Of a DNA stretch of 64,000 bases, positions 28,074-36,470 are shown piece by piece. The stretch covers positions 620,001 to 684,000 of the forward strand of contig NZ_JAROCG010000001.1 of assembly GCF_030433645.1 (NCBI RefSeq). The letters run 5' to 3'. A program made the position numbers and the translations under genes. The stretch is from Arthrobacter burdickii. GTDB lineage: Bacteria > Actinomycetota > Actinomycetes > Actinomycetales > Micrococcaceae. The stretch's first letter is position 1; each line of letters begins with the position of its first letter. The notes beneath the pieces were generated by a model that did no database searches, had not been told where the DNA came from, and saw only the letters and a program-made list of their open reading frames with translations.

Positions 28074-28343
28074 TGCGGGTCGATCGGAGCGCCGAAGAAA
28101 ATGGCAGGTGTAGCACCCTAGAGACGGCCATCACTACAGCGCGTTCGCTGTCCCGACAATTCAGGCACCGCAAGCCAATCATTTGCGCAGGCAACTTCGC
28201 CAAAAGGCGGTAGTGGACAACTTACGACAGACGCCTGTCCTGCATTGGGGGAGGAGCCTGGCAGTGGTGTCACTGTGCTATTTCTATCGAAGCTTGTCTC
28301 GGCCCTCAAAACGCGGCAGCAGTACCTCTACAGCAGCAAATAT

Positions 28344-29414
28344 TCACCCGACCGAACGTGTTGGGGCGGGGCCATGCGAGTTTCGATAGATGACGCGAGC
28401 CTGAAGTGCGACCGGTTTGGCAGTTCGTTCCTCGATCGCGTCGATAGCGGCGACTGCCGCTGCGAAGCCAGCTTCGTAAATCGGCGGGGACACGACGGTA
28501 AGCGGTGGTCCTGTCAGAGGTGACCAAGGGAAATCGTCGAGGGCAATGACCGATACGTTCGCAGGGATCCCGACATCGCGTTCCCGAAGCGCCAAAAGAA
28601 TGTCGCGGGCAATGGTGCTGTCCGACGCGAGGATGGCAGTCGGTGGATCGGCGAGACCGAGAAGCTCCTCGATCACCTCGGCCGTGCGCTCCATGGTTAC
28701 TACTTTGAACCGGATCAGCTCCGGATCAGGGCGAATTGCTGCTTCTTTCAAGGCGTCTAAAATACCGTGGAGCCTGTCTTCAACGGAGGAAATCCCCAAG
28801 GGGAAGCCCGCAAACGAGTCGCCATCAGTCTGCAGGGACGATATGTATGCGATGCGCGTATGCCCGAGTTCGACAAGTCTTGACGTTGCCTCATGAGCTG
28901 CGGGGGCGATGCTAACTTCGACTGATACGGCATCGAGGCCGGGGACTTTCCGATCCAGGAGCACGAGGGGCCTACCGGAGGTGCGGATGGCTTTCAGGTG
29001 TTCAATTTGGTATGCGGAGGATGGGGCAACGATAATCGCGTCGACACGCTTGTCGAGGAAGACCCGGACTGCATGGATCTCCGCCTCAAGGTTTTCTGAC
29101 GTGTTCGCGAGAATGACGTTGTATCGAGATGCGTTTGCTGCGTCGGTTATGCCGCGCGTTGCAACGCTGAAGTACGGATTTTCGATGTCGCTGACGATGA
29201 CGCCGAGGGTTCGTGACCGCCCGGTATTCATGCTGCGCGCTACCTCGTTGGGGCGATAGTCAAGCTCCTCGGCCGCCGCAAGGACGCGTAGACGCACCTC
29301 GGAGCTGACCGATCCGTAGGACCCAAGTGCTCGTGAGGCTGTCGACTTGCCGACACCGGCCCGCCGAGCGACGTCAGCTACGGTGGCTTCGCGGTTTAGG
29401 GGTCGTTCGAACAC
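28344..29414 (-). CDS. LacI-family regulator of the Amadori-product locus
   Basis: A 356-residue DNA-binding protein with the LacI helix-turn-helix VADVARRAGVGKSTASRAL near the N-terminus, the hinge helix RPNEVARSMNTGRS, and a periplasmic-binding-protein-like effector domain (LGVIVSDIENPYFS to VSVIALDDFPWSPL). GTG at 29414 follows AGGAG at 6 bases. It is divergent from the transporter gene, and the gap holds three related palindromes, so it most likely represses the operon until the imported compound or its phosphate binds. Confidence 0.88.
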   Translation of the reverse strand: MFERPLNREATVADVARRAGVGKSTASRALGSYGSVSSEVRLRVLAAAEELDYRPNEVARSMNTGRSRTLGVIVSDIENPYFSVATRGITDAANASRYNVILANTSENLEAEIHAVRVFLDKRVDAIIVAPSSAYQIEHLKAIRTSGRPLVLLDRKVPGLDAVSVEVSIAPAAHEATSRLVELGHTRIAYISSLQTDGDSFAGFPLGISSVEDRLHGILDALKEAAIRPDPELIRFKVVTMERTAEVIEELLGLADPPTAILASDSTIARDILLALRERDVGIPANVSVIALDDFPWSPLTGPPLTVVSPPIYEAGFAAAVAAIDAIEERTAKPVALQARVIYRNSHGPAPTRSVG

Positions 29415-29473
29415 AGCTGCTCCTAGTGGGGTAACCCTTGACGTGATGTAAGTCTCAAGGTAGGTTCCTACCA

Positions 29474-29491
29474 GTTGGGTCCGGACCCAAC
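29474..29491. promoter_or_regulatory. LacI operator 1
   Basis: GTTGGGTCCGGACCCAAC is a perfect 18-bp palindrome with the central CCGG-type symmetry (TCCGGA) common in LacI-family operators. It lies in the divergent promoter region, 60 bp upstream of the regulator start. Confidence 0.85.
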
Positions 29492-29505
29492 ACGGTCACA
29501 CTACC

Positions 29506-29521
29506 TCTGGTCCGGAAGCAA
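29506..29521. promoter_or_regulatory. Degenerate LacI operator 2
   Basis: TCTGGTCCGGAAGCAA matches 12 of 16 positions of operator 1 and keeps the GGTCCGGA core. Its centre is 31 bp from that of operator 1, about three helical turns. Confidence 0.5.
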
Positions 29522-29570
29522 CGCACCCTTCCTCCCCTCAAAATCAAAGCCTCAATGAAGAACACCTTGC

Positions 29571-29588
29571 ATTGGGTCCGGAACCAAC
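29571..29588. promoter_or_regulatory. LacI operator 3
   Basis: ATTGGGTCCGGAACCAAC matches operator 1 except for the first base and one base in the right half. It lies 36 bp upstream of the substrate-binding protein start, in a position to block its transcription. Confidence 0.8.
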
Positions 29589-29623
29589 CGGCCGTCCGAT
29601 ACGTCTCAACACTGGAGTTAACC

Positions 29624-30502
29624 ATGAGTTCTGTTTCCAACTGCCGACGCTTCCTGATTGTCGGAGCGGCCGTTTCCTCCCTTCTTCTTACTGGTTGTGG
29701 ATCGTCGGAGTCGTCTTCACCTGCGTCTTCCGATACCGCCAACCCCTACGACCTAATCGAACCAGGCACTATCCGCGCGGCAAGCGTCGGAGATCTCAAG
29801 CCCTATACCTTCACCGATGCTTCCGGTGAGTTCACGGGCTTCGACGTGGAGCTGTTCGACGACGTCGCCGAGCGCGCCGGCATCGACAACGTCCAGTTCA
29901 CCGGTCAGGACTTCTCCGGATTGCTCCCGGCCGTCGCCAACGGGCAGTTCGATGTCGGAGTGGCGGCGATCGGCATCACCGAGGAGCGCAAGCAGACGGT
30001 TGATTTCTCCGAGGGCTACCTCGCCGGCTACCTCACCGTGTTGACGACGAAAGAGGCGGGGATATCGGAGGAGTCCGACCTCAAGGGGAAGCGCATCGGT
30101 GTGGTCCAGGGGACGCTGCAGGAAGCCTACGCGGTGAAGAACTTCACCGAGGCCGACATCGTCCGTTTCCCGGACAACAACTCGGGCGTCGCCGCGATCA
30201 ATAGCGGCAATGTTGTAGCTCATTTCCTGGATTACGAATCGGCGAAATCCTATTCGGAACAGTTCGGTCTCGTCGATGCGATCAACGTCCCGTCGTTTGA
30301 TGCTCCGGCCGGGTTCGCCGTGGCCAAGGGTAATACCGCATTGAAGGAAGCTCTTGATGAGGGTCTGGCCGATGCGATGGAGGACGGTACCTGGAAGGAG
30401 CTCTACCAGAAGTGGTTCCCGGGCTCGCCGATGCCTGAGCAGTACCTGCCGTCCGCGGAGCAGACCTCCAAGCCGAGCCCCGAGCCGACCCCGAGCAACT
30501 AG
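29624..30502 (+). CDS. ABC transporter substrate-binding lipoprotein, polar amino acid type
   Basis: A 292-residue extracellular receptor of the SBP family 3 (His/Gln/Arg class). It has a lipoprotein signal with lipobox LTGC (Cys25), a Ser-rich spacer, then the fold with [17 protein letters not shown] and [20 protein letters not shown]. The Pro/Ser-rich tail is unusual but harmless. ATG at 29624 has TGGAG upstream; an upstream ATG at 29555 would add residues across an operator and was rejected. With a FrlB/FrlD-like pair downstream, the ligand is predicted to be a fructosyl-amino acid. Confidence 0.9.
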   Translation: MSSVSNCRRFLIVGAAVSSLLLTGCGSSESSSPASSDTANPYDLIEPGTIRAASVGDLKPYTFTDASGEFTGFDVELFDDVAERAGIDNVQFTGQDFSGLLPAVANGQFDVGVAAIGITEERKQTVDFSEGYLAGYLTVLTTKEAGISEESDLKGKRIGVVQGTLQEAYAVKNFTEADIVRFPDNNSGVAAINSGNVVAHFLDYESAKSYSEQFGLVDAINVPSFDAPAGFAVAKGNTALKEALDEGLADAMEDGTWKELYQKWFPGSPMPEQYLPSAEQTSKPSPEPTPSN

Positions 30503-30569
30503 TCCGGGCCCTGTTCTCTTGGGAACTCGCTCGGGAAGCGCTCGGAAATCTGCTGGGAACATCATCCAA

Positions 30570-30598
30570 GGGTGCGGGCCGCTTGTCCGTTCGCACCC
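30570..30598 (+). terminator. Weak intra-operon hairpin
   Basis: GGGTGCG at 30570-30576 can pair with CGCACCC at 30592-30598 between the receptor and permease genes. It may lower downstream expression relative to the receptor; no U-tract follows. Confidence 0.35.
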
Positions 30599-30623
30599 CG
30601 GCTACAGACATTGAGAGCTTGAT

Positions 30624-31412
30624 ATGGACTTCCTCGACAACCTGATCAAAACCTTCCTCGACTTCGATGCGATGCTCGCTGTCCTTCCACAGCTGTTGGG
30701 AGTGGGCCTGGTCAACACGCTGATCATCTCCGCTGCAGCCACTGTGATCGGCGTGGTGTTGGGAATGGTAGTGGCGGTGATGGGGATATCGACCTCGCGC
30801 TGGCTACGCATTCCTGCCCGGATCTACACCGACCTTTTCCGGGGACTGCCGGCCATCCTGACAATCCTGCTCATCGGGCAGGGCTTTGCCAGGTTCAGTC
30901 AGGAAATTTTCGGTCCCTCACCGTATCCACTGGGCATCATCGCCCTGAGCCTGATTGCCAGTGCCTACATCGGTGAGATCTTCCGTGCCGGTATTCAGAG
31001 CGTGGAAAAGGGGCAGCTCGAAGCATGCCGTGCCCTGGGCATGGGGTACGGCAAGGCCATGGCCCTGGTGGTCATCCCGCAGGGAATCAGGCGCGTCCTT
31101 CCCGCATTGGTGAACCAGTTCATCGCGATCGTGAAGGATTCCTCCCTGGTGTACTTCCTGGGTCTTCTGGTCTCCGAACGTGAACTCTTCCGGGTCGGCC
31201 AGGACGCGGCCGTCCTGACAGGGAACCTCTCCCCCCTGGTCATGGCAGGGGTCTTCTACCTGATTATCACGGTCCCCCTGACCCACCTGGTGAACTACTT
31301 CGACAACCGGTTCCGCACCGGACGCCGCCGCCCTGCCGCACCAAGCAGCGGACTGAACGAAGTGAAAGAACTCGATGCGGTCACCCCGCACATCACAGGG
31401 AGCAACACATGA
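30624..31412 (+). CDS. ABC transporter permease, polar amino acid type
   Basis: A 262-residue integral membrane protein of the HisMQ/GlnP family. It has about five or six hydrophobic segments and the EAA loop seen as EACRALGMGYGKAMALVVIPQG, which contacts the ATPase. One permease gene only is present, so the transporter probably uses a homodimer. The stop overlaps the ATPase start as ATGA. Confidence 0.9.
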   Translation: MDFLDNLIKTFLDFDAMLAVLPQLLGVGLVNTLIISAAATVIGVVLGMVVAVMGISTSRWLRIPARIYTDLFRGLPAILTILLIGQGFARFSQEIFGPSPYPLGIIALSLIASAYIGEIFRAGIQSVEKGQLEACRALGMGYGKAMALVVIPQGIRRVLPALVNQFIAIVKDSSLVYFLGLLVSERELFRVGQDAAVLTGNLSPLVMAGVFYLIITVPLTHLVNYFDNRFRTGRRRPAAPSSGLNEVKELDAVTPHITGSNT

Positions 31413-32176
31413 GCACCTCCACGAACGCCTCCACCGACCTGCTCACCTTCCGGGGCTCCAGCCTTGAAGTCCGGGACCTCACCATGGCTTTCGGCGACAT
31501 CAAGGTCCTGCGCGGGGTCAGCCTGTCGATAGCACCAGGAACCACGACCTGCATCATCGGGCCCTCCGGTTCCGGGAAATCGACCCTGCTGCGCGGCATC
31601 AACCGTCTCCACGAACCAGCAAGCGGCGACGTGCTCCTCGACGGGGAAAGCGCCCTGAAGGTCAAGCCCGACGTCCTTCGGAGCCGTATCGGCATGGTCT
31701 TCCAGCACTTCAACCTCTTCCCCGACCACACCGCCCTCGAGAACGTCGCACTGGCCCTGCGGAGCGTCAAGGGCATGTCGAAGGCCGAAGCCAAGGAACG
31801 CGCCAGTCGCCGGCTCGCTGAGGTCGGACTCGCCGAACGCGCCGATCACCGTCCACGGGACCTCTCCGGCGGCCAGCAGCAACGCGTCGCCATCGCACGT
31901 GCCCTGGCCATGGAACCGGAAGTGATGCTCTTCGACGAAGCCACCTCGGCACTGGACCCCGAGCTAGTCAAGGGCGTGCTGACCCTCATGGCCGGCCTCT
32001 GCGAACGCGGCATGACCATGGCCGTCGTCACCCACGAAATGGGCTTCGCCCGAAGGGTCGCCGACCAGGTGGTCTTCATGGACGAAGGCGAAGTCGTCGA
32101 AGCCGGCAAACCCGCGGACCTCTTCGACAACCCCCAAAGCGAACGCCTCCAACGATTCCTCTCGGAAGTCCTCTAA
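31409..32176 (+). CDS. ABC transporter ATPase, polar amino acid type
   Basis: A 255-residue GlnQ-like ATPase with Walker A GPSGSGKST, Q-loop VFQHFNLF, signature LSGGQQQR, Walker B VMLFDEATSALD and the switch histidine in VTHEMGFA. It powers the adjacent permease. The last base of its stop codon is the first base of the kinase start codon (32176), so the catabolic gene is directly coupled to uptake. Confidence 0.93.
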   Translation: MSTSTNASTDLLTFRGSSLEVRDLTMAFGDIKVLRGVSLSIAPGTTTCIIGPSGSGKSTLLRGINRLHEPASGDVLLDGESALKVKPDVLRSRIGMVFQHFNLFPDHTALENVALALRSVKGMSKAEAKERASRRLAEVGLAERADHRPRDLSGGQQQRVAIARALAMEPEVMLFDEATSALDPELVKGVLTLMAGLCERGMTMAVVTHEMGFARRVADQVVFMDEGEVVEAGKPADLFDNPQSERLQRFLSEVL

Positions 32177-33018
32177 TGCGGGCTCCACGTATCGCCACGG
32201 CCGGCGACAACGTCGTTGACTGCTACCCCGAACTGGGAACCATGTTTCCCGGCGGCAACACTTTGAATGTCTCCGTGTTTGCGTCCAGGTTCGGGGCGGA
32301 CTCCGCCTATATGGGCCAGGTAGCCCCCGATGACGCGGGCAAGACCATCGCCAATGCATTGTGGGAGGAAGGGGTAGACACCTCAGGATTGCGGTTCGCT
32401 ACCGGCAGGACAGCTTTCTGCGTCATCGGGCACGACACAGACGGCGACCGGGTGTTCCTGTCCTCGGATCTAGGGGTATCGCGATTCGACCCATCGCCCG
32501 AGGACGTCTCCCGGCTCGAAGCTTTCGATGCGGTCCACGTAGGAGCAACCAGCGGGCTTGACGCGTATGTTCCCGCGTTCGCGGCCGCAACCCGCCTTTC
32601 CTACGACTTCAGCACCCATACAGACCCAAACCACATCCGTCATATCGGGCCGTCGTGTTATCTGTCCGTCCTTTCCGCCGGCTCCCTTGACGACGACGAG
32701 TCCGAGGCACTCCTGGCACGCAGCGAAGCGTCGGGATCGACCTGGAGCCTGGTCACACGCGGCACCAAAGGAGCTGTCCTCAGCAGGGGAGGCACCCAGC
32801 GTTGGAGCAGCGGCGCGCACCCCGCCACAGGAGTCATCGACACCCTCGGGGCAGGCGACACATTTTGCGCGCGTGTCCTGGTCGGCCTCCTCCGGCAGGA
32901 AAACCCCGACTCTTTCCTCTCCCAAGCCGCCGTTGCAGCGGCCCACACCTGTATGACCTTCGGCGCTTTCGGCCACGGTGAACCCATCACCCCCGAAATC
33001 GCCGCACCGATTCGCTGA
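32176..33018 (+). CDS. frlD: PfkB-family kinase, fructoselysine 6-kinase (FrlD)-like
   Basis: Predicted to phosphorylate the imported Amadori compound at C6 of its fructosyl part with ATP. The 280-residue protein is short for the PfkB family. It has the N-terminal GDNVVDCYPELG and FPGGNTLNVSVFASRFG, which resemble FrlD, and the catalytic C-terminal motif DTLGAGDTFCA with the base Asp. The neighbouring FrlB-like gene is the main reason to prefer FrlD over ribokinase or fructokinase. The exact substrate (alpha- or epsilon-linked amino acid) is not determined. Confidence 0.82.
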   Translation: MRAPRIATAGDNVVDCYPELGTMFPGGNTLNVSVFASRFGADSAYMGQVAPDDAGKTIANALWEEGVDTSGLRFATGRTAFCVIGHDTDGDRVFLSSDLGVSRFDPSPEDVSRLEAFDAVHVGATSGLDAYVPAFAAATRLSYDFSTHTDPNHIRHIGPSCYLSVLSAGSLDDDESEALLARSEASGSTWSLVTRGTKGAVLSRGGTQRWSSGAHPATGVIDTLGAGDTFCARVLVGLLRQENPDSFLSQAAVAAAHTCMTFGAFGHGEPITPEIAAPIR

Positions 33019-33082
33019 GAGTTCACAACTCAGCACATTCCGGGCTCACGCCCACTCCATCACCAACCGCTAAGGAATAAAC

Positions 33083-34099
33083 GTGACCGACGGTACTTTC
33101 ACCGGCCCGCAGCCCGTCAAGGACATCCCCGACAACATCGCCAGCTCGCAAGAACATGCACTTACCCTGTGGCCGGACATCGACTCCTACGTCTCTGGCC
33201 TACCCGAACTTCGACGGGTCTACCTCGTCGGGGCCGGAGGCTCCCTTTCGGGCGTGCACGCCGCCCAGTATCTCCTCGACAAGCGGGGAGTCACTCCCGT
33301 CAGCTCCGTGAACTCCGACGAGTTCTACTACCGCAATTCCCCCGGCGTCGGGTCTGGAGCACTGGTCATCTCCTTTTCCGCTGCAGGCATGACGCCGGAA
33401 ACGGTCCAGGCAGCCCGGTGGGCCCAGGAGCGCGGCGCCGCCGTGGTGGCAGTGACCCTGAATGAAGAAGGCGCCCTCGCCCAAGCGGTCAATACAGCCT
33501 TCATCGGAAAGACGGGTGACGGCAACCAGGTTCTATTGCAGCTCCTTGCCCTTGCGATCCTGAAGCGCGAAGGCGCGAATGTCAGTGCCGAACTCGATGC
33601 CCTGGCCGCTCTTCCCGTAGCCATCGACACGACTGTCCGCGCCTTCGAGCCTTACGCAGCCAAGATCGCCGAGAACATGAAGGACGTTCCCGTCACCTAC
33701 CTCATCGCCTCCGGCGCCCTCGAGGGCATGGGATCCACCTTCACGAGTTGCTTCCTCCAGGAAATGCAGTGGATGCACGCAGCCACCATCAACGCGGATG
33801 AATTCTTCCAGGGTCCGTTCGAGGTCTTCGACAAGGACACCAAGAGCATCCTGTTCCTCAGCGAAGACGAAACGCGTCCCATGGGTGAACGCGTCGACCG
33901 CTTCCTGGAGAAATACAGCGGGGAGACGTTCCGCGTGGACAGCAGAGAACTTGAACTGCCAGGCATCCCGCAGGACATGCGCGCCTTCGTCGCCCCACTG
34001 GTGTTCTACACCCTCGATTTCCGCTTGGCCGCCCACTACGCCGCGGTACGCGGATACGCCCTCGAGGGACGCCGCTACATGTGGCAGTTCGCCTACTAA
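33083..34099 (+). CDS. frlB: SIS-domain deglycase, fructoselysine-6-phosphate deglycase (FrlB)-like
   Basis: Predicted to split a fructosyl-amino acid 6-phosphate into glucose 6-phosphate and the free amino acid. The 338-residue protein has two SIS folds: VYLVGAGGSLSGVHAAQYLL and ALVISFSAAGMTPETVQAA in the first, and QEMQWMHAATINADEFFQGP in the second, where a glutamate and histidine of this subfamily lie. It lacks the amidotransferase domain of GlmS. GTG at 33083 follows AAGGA. A terminator hairpin comes 10 bases after the stop. Confidence 0.82.
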   Translation: MTDGTFTGPQPVKDIPDNIASSQEHALTLWPDIDSYVSGLPELRRVYLVGAGGSLSGVHAAQYLLDKRGVTPVSSVNSDEFYYRNSPGVGSGALVISFSAAGMTPETVQAARWAQERGAAVVAVTLNEEGALAQAVNTAFIGKTGDGNQVLLQLLALAILKREGANVSAELDALAALPVAIDTTVRAFEPYAAKIAENMKDVPVTYLIASGALEGMGSTFTSCFLQEMQWMHAATINADEFFQGPFEVFDKDTKSILFLSEDETRPMGERVDRFLEKYSGETFRVDSRELELPGIPQDMRAFVAPLVFYTLDFRLAAHYAAVRGYALEGRRYMWQFAY

Positions 34100-34109
34100 T
34101 AGCAGCCCC

Positions 34110-34144
34110 GGACGGGAGGGGTACCAAGACCACCCCTCCCGTCC
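34110..34144 (+). terminator. Terminator of the Amadori operon
   Basis: GGACGGGAGGGGT at 34110-34122 pairs with 34132-34144 over 13 bp around a 9-base loop, 10 bases after the frlB stop. No long U-tract follows. Confidence 0.65.
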
Positions 34145-34963
34145 GTCATCAATCAGCAAACCACCGCCCTATGTGCTCGGGCTCGTGACTGACCAGCTCG
34201 CACGTACTGCCTCTAGCAATTCACTGCACGAAATCTCGGCCATCTCTTGACTAATGCGTCTCAGCGGCTGTCTGCGCATAACTTAGGCAGGCCGAGTGGG
34301 CCCCTGGCGGACGTCTCCTACAGCCCTTCACACTCACTCTCCGTCGAAATCCACTCACCGATAACCGGTGTCATGCCAGGCAGCGGTTGGGGAAGGGGCG
34401 AGACCCCTCCTACTCAGCGCTTTCCAACCCGATGTGCTCGAACGCTGCCGTGAGTTCGTTGGCCGCTGACAGGGCGCGCTTTTCAGCTGGCACCAAGTTG
34501 TTGTAGGTGTTGGAGCGAACGAACACGATGGAGGGCGGCGGCCTCCGCCCAACCAGGCATAAACGCGACAAACCGACGCGGCGAGCGGGTCCACTTCGTG
34601 CACAACTGGGCCTGGAAACCACATTCCTCTGCTCTCCCAAACGGGGTGACGGACGCGATCAGCGGCACCAGCCATAGCGCAGGAGAAACCCTCCGGTTGC
34701 GCGTGCGCCGTGCGCGTACTCGTGGAGCAATCAAGACCGCCGCCTTCGGTCCATACGCCTCTCCTGAAGCGCTGGCAGGGTGTGAGCCGATACAGGCACC
34801 GAGCAGGGCCTCACCGTCTCGGAGTAGCACCAAACCCGAGCCGGGCGGGTTGCCGTGCGCCAGCACGCAATCCGGGACCCCGGCGTCCACCCGGAGGATG
34901 GACGCCAAGGCCCCCTGCGCGAGGGGCTGTCGTCGACGGATCCGACGACGGCCCCCGGCGATG
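34145..34963. other. Gene-poor region with decayed fragments
   Basis: About 800 bp without an intact gene between frlB and the GH1 gene. It contains a beta-galactosidase-like scrap at 34574-34735 and, on the minus strand at about 34410-34520, a coding-like tail (YNNLVPAEKRALSAANELTA and on to a TAG) that I cannot assign. A further minus-strand stretch at 34740-34925 (SILRVDAGVPDCVLAHGNPP) also looks coding-like but has no recognised family. Together with the region at 27.3-28.3 kb it marks a rearranged border. Confidence 0.55.
34574..34735 (+). pseudogene. C-terminal remnant of a beta-galactosidase-like gene
   Basis: The plus strand reads RVHFVHNWAWKPHSSALPN, then DAISGTSHSAGETLRL, and after a frame change VRVLVEQ. 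This resembles the last beta-sandwich of GH42 beta-galactosidases (HFVHNW, then an aspartate-containing turn, then a final VRVL strand). The catalytic barrel is absent and the frame is broken. Assignment is from memory of the family and is moderate. Confidence 0.5.
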
Positions 34964-36250
34964 TCAGGCGGAGTGGACGACGCCCGTTTGCGCGTCCAGG
35001 CCGGCCTGCACGGCGTGTTCCTGCGCCAGGCCGCCCAGCCAGCGCGCACTGTCCTTGGGAATACGCTCCTGGGTCGTGCGGTCCACCCCGATCAGTCCGA
35101 ACTTCGGCCGGTAGCCGAACACCCATTCGTAGTTGTCGAAGGCCGTCCACGCGATGTAGCCCCGGACGTCGATGCCGTCGGCGAGGCAGGACGCGACGCT
35201 GTCCACCGCAGCCCGGAGGTAGTCCACCCGCTGCGTGTCGTCCTCCGTGGCGAGGCCGTTCTCCGTGACGATCACCGGTATCCCGGCGATCCGTGCCGCT
35301 TCCCGGATGGTCGTCCCGAGGGCCTGAGGGTAGATCTCCTCGCCCATCTGGTTCGTCGCAGCGCCTTCAGGGGCCGGCGCGAGGCCGTCCGGGCCGTAGA
35401 CGGTGCGCCCGTAGGTCTGGATGCCCACGAAGTCGTCGCCGCGGGACGCCTCGAGGAAGCGTTCGTTGACGTCGCGGCGCACCTGGCCGGCGGTCTCGCT
35501 CCCGCCGTCGATGGACTGGATATCCGAGTTCGCCAGGGTCCAGCCCACGGGAAGTTCGGGGCGGCGGGCCTTGATGGCTGCCGTGGCAGCGCGGTGTGCT
35601 GCCAGTTTCACGTCGAATCCGGCCTCGGTCGACGAGAACTGGAACGGAGCGATCGTGCTGGGGTCGACGCCGAGGCGTTCTGCGGCTGCGGCCCACACGG
35701 GCACCGAGCCGCGGTTCTCGGGGGCCTCGCCGCCGATGCCGAAGGACTTCAGCAGCCAGGGCAGGTTGGGCTCGTTCAGGGTGCAGGCGACCCCGATGAG
35801 GTCACCCAGGTGCGCCATGACGCGGTCGCAGTAGCGGGCGAAGAGTGCGGCTGTCCGGGGGCCTTCCCAGCCGCCGACGGCGAGGAGCCACCGCGGGGAC
35901 GCGAAGTGGTGGAAGGTGACCACGGGGGTGAGTCCGTGCTCGTGGCAGGCCTCCAGGACACGCCGGTAGTGGTTCAGCTCGGCCTGGGAGAAGAGTCCCT
36001 CCTCCGGCTCGATGCGTGCCCACTCGAGCGAGAAGCGGTAGCTCGTGAATCCCAGGCTTGCGATCAGGGCGATGTCCTCGCGGTAGCGGTGGTAGTGGTC
36101 CAGGGCATCGCCGGACGGCTCGGAGAACATGGTGCCCGGCAGGTGCTCCAGGAACCAGACGTCGCTGTTGACGTTGCTCCCCTCCACCTGATGCCCGGCA
36201 CTGGCGACACCCCAGAGGAAGTCCTGCGGGAAGGGGAATGCGTCGGTCAT
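34964..36250 (-). CDS. GH1 beta-glycosidase (beta-glucosidase-like)
   Basis: A 428-residue cytoplasmic (alpha/beta)8 barrel enzyme without a signal peptide. Family features are the N-terminal FLWGVASAGHQVEG, the acid/base glutamate in TLNEPN (Glu160), the nucleophile in VTENGL (Glu330), and FDNYEWVFGYRPKFGLIGVD near the end. It is somewhat shorter than the usual 440-480 residues. Its place beside an importer and rhamnosidases fits removal of glucose from a de-rhamnosylated flavonol glucoside after uptake. Its 5' part is duplicated, in broken form, at 27311-27511. Confidence 0.9.
   Translation of the reverse strand: MTDAFPFPQDFLWGVASAGHQVEGSNVNSDVWFLEHLPGTMFSEPSGDALDHYHRYREDIALIASLGFTSYRFSLEWARIEPEEGLFSQAELNHYRRVLEACHEHGLTPVVTFHHFASPRWLLAVGGWEGPRTAALFARYCDRVMAHLGDLIGVACTLNEPNLPWLLKSFGIGGEAPENRGSVPVWAAAAERLGVDPSTIAPFQFSSTEAGFDVKLAAHRAATAAIKARRPELPVGWTLANSDIQSIDGGSETAGQVRRDVNERFLEASRGDDFVGIQTYGRTVYGPDGLAPAPEGAATNQMGEEIYPQALGTTIREAARIAGIPVIVTENGLATEDDTQRVDYLRAAVDSVASCLADGIDVRGYIAWTAFDNYEWVFGYRPKFGLIGVDRTTQERIPKDSARWLGGLAQEHAVQAGLDAQTGVVHSA
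36009..36210. repeat. Direct-repeat copy 2 (within the intact GH1 gene)
   Basis: This segment is homologous to 27311-27511 in the same orientation, with roughly four-fifths identity by eye. The two copies bound an interval of 8.5 kb containing the Amadori locus and most of the GH1 gene. Confidence 0.8.
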
Positions 36251-36345
36251 GTGGTTCCTTTCGGTTCAGCGCCCGGGAGGCGCAACGGGCCTCTCTGCCC
36301 TGGCTTCCAATCCTTTCCCGTCGCGTGACCGGCGCCACAATACCT

Positions 36346-36361
36346 TTTCAATGAATGACAT
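36346..36361 (-). promoter_or_regulatory. Candidate IclR operator, transporter promoter
   Basis: On the minus strand this reads ATGTCATTCATTGAAA, matching the sites at 46376 and 51311 in the CA, YCA and TGAAA blocks (12 of 16 positions with the 51311 site). It lies 110 bp upstream of the solute-binding protein start and in the gap to the divergent GH1 gene. Confidence 0.5.
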
Positions 36362-36470
36362 TCTCATGTGAGTGCCGAATGCGGGCGGCTGATGCTTGGA
36401 GAGAGCCGGCGAGCCGCCAGCCCCGACTGACTCCCTCCGCTGTTCCATCGAGAATGCAAAGGCGCACTAC

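Larger units (their letters stand above)
27304..28343. other. Gene-poor region of decayed fragments
   Basis: One kilobase without an intact gene between the drug exporter and the LacI regulator. It holds the GH1 fragment (27311-27511) and a LacI C-terminal fragment (27898-28073). Between them a hydrophobic stretch at about 27640-27720 (ILFSTVVLGAFVAVALIHL) may be a remnant of a membrane protein that I cannot identify. Base composition looks less GC-rich near 28080-28340, where nothing was recognised. Confidence 0.65.

Noticed and set aside
32176-33018. Ribokinase or fructokinase for the PfkB kinase
   Set aside because: Short length, FrlD-like N-terminus and direct linkage to a FrlB-like deglycase favour a fructosyl-amino acid kinase.
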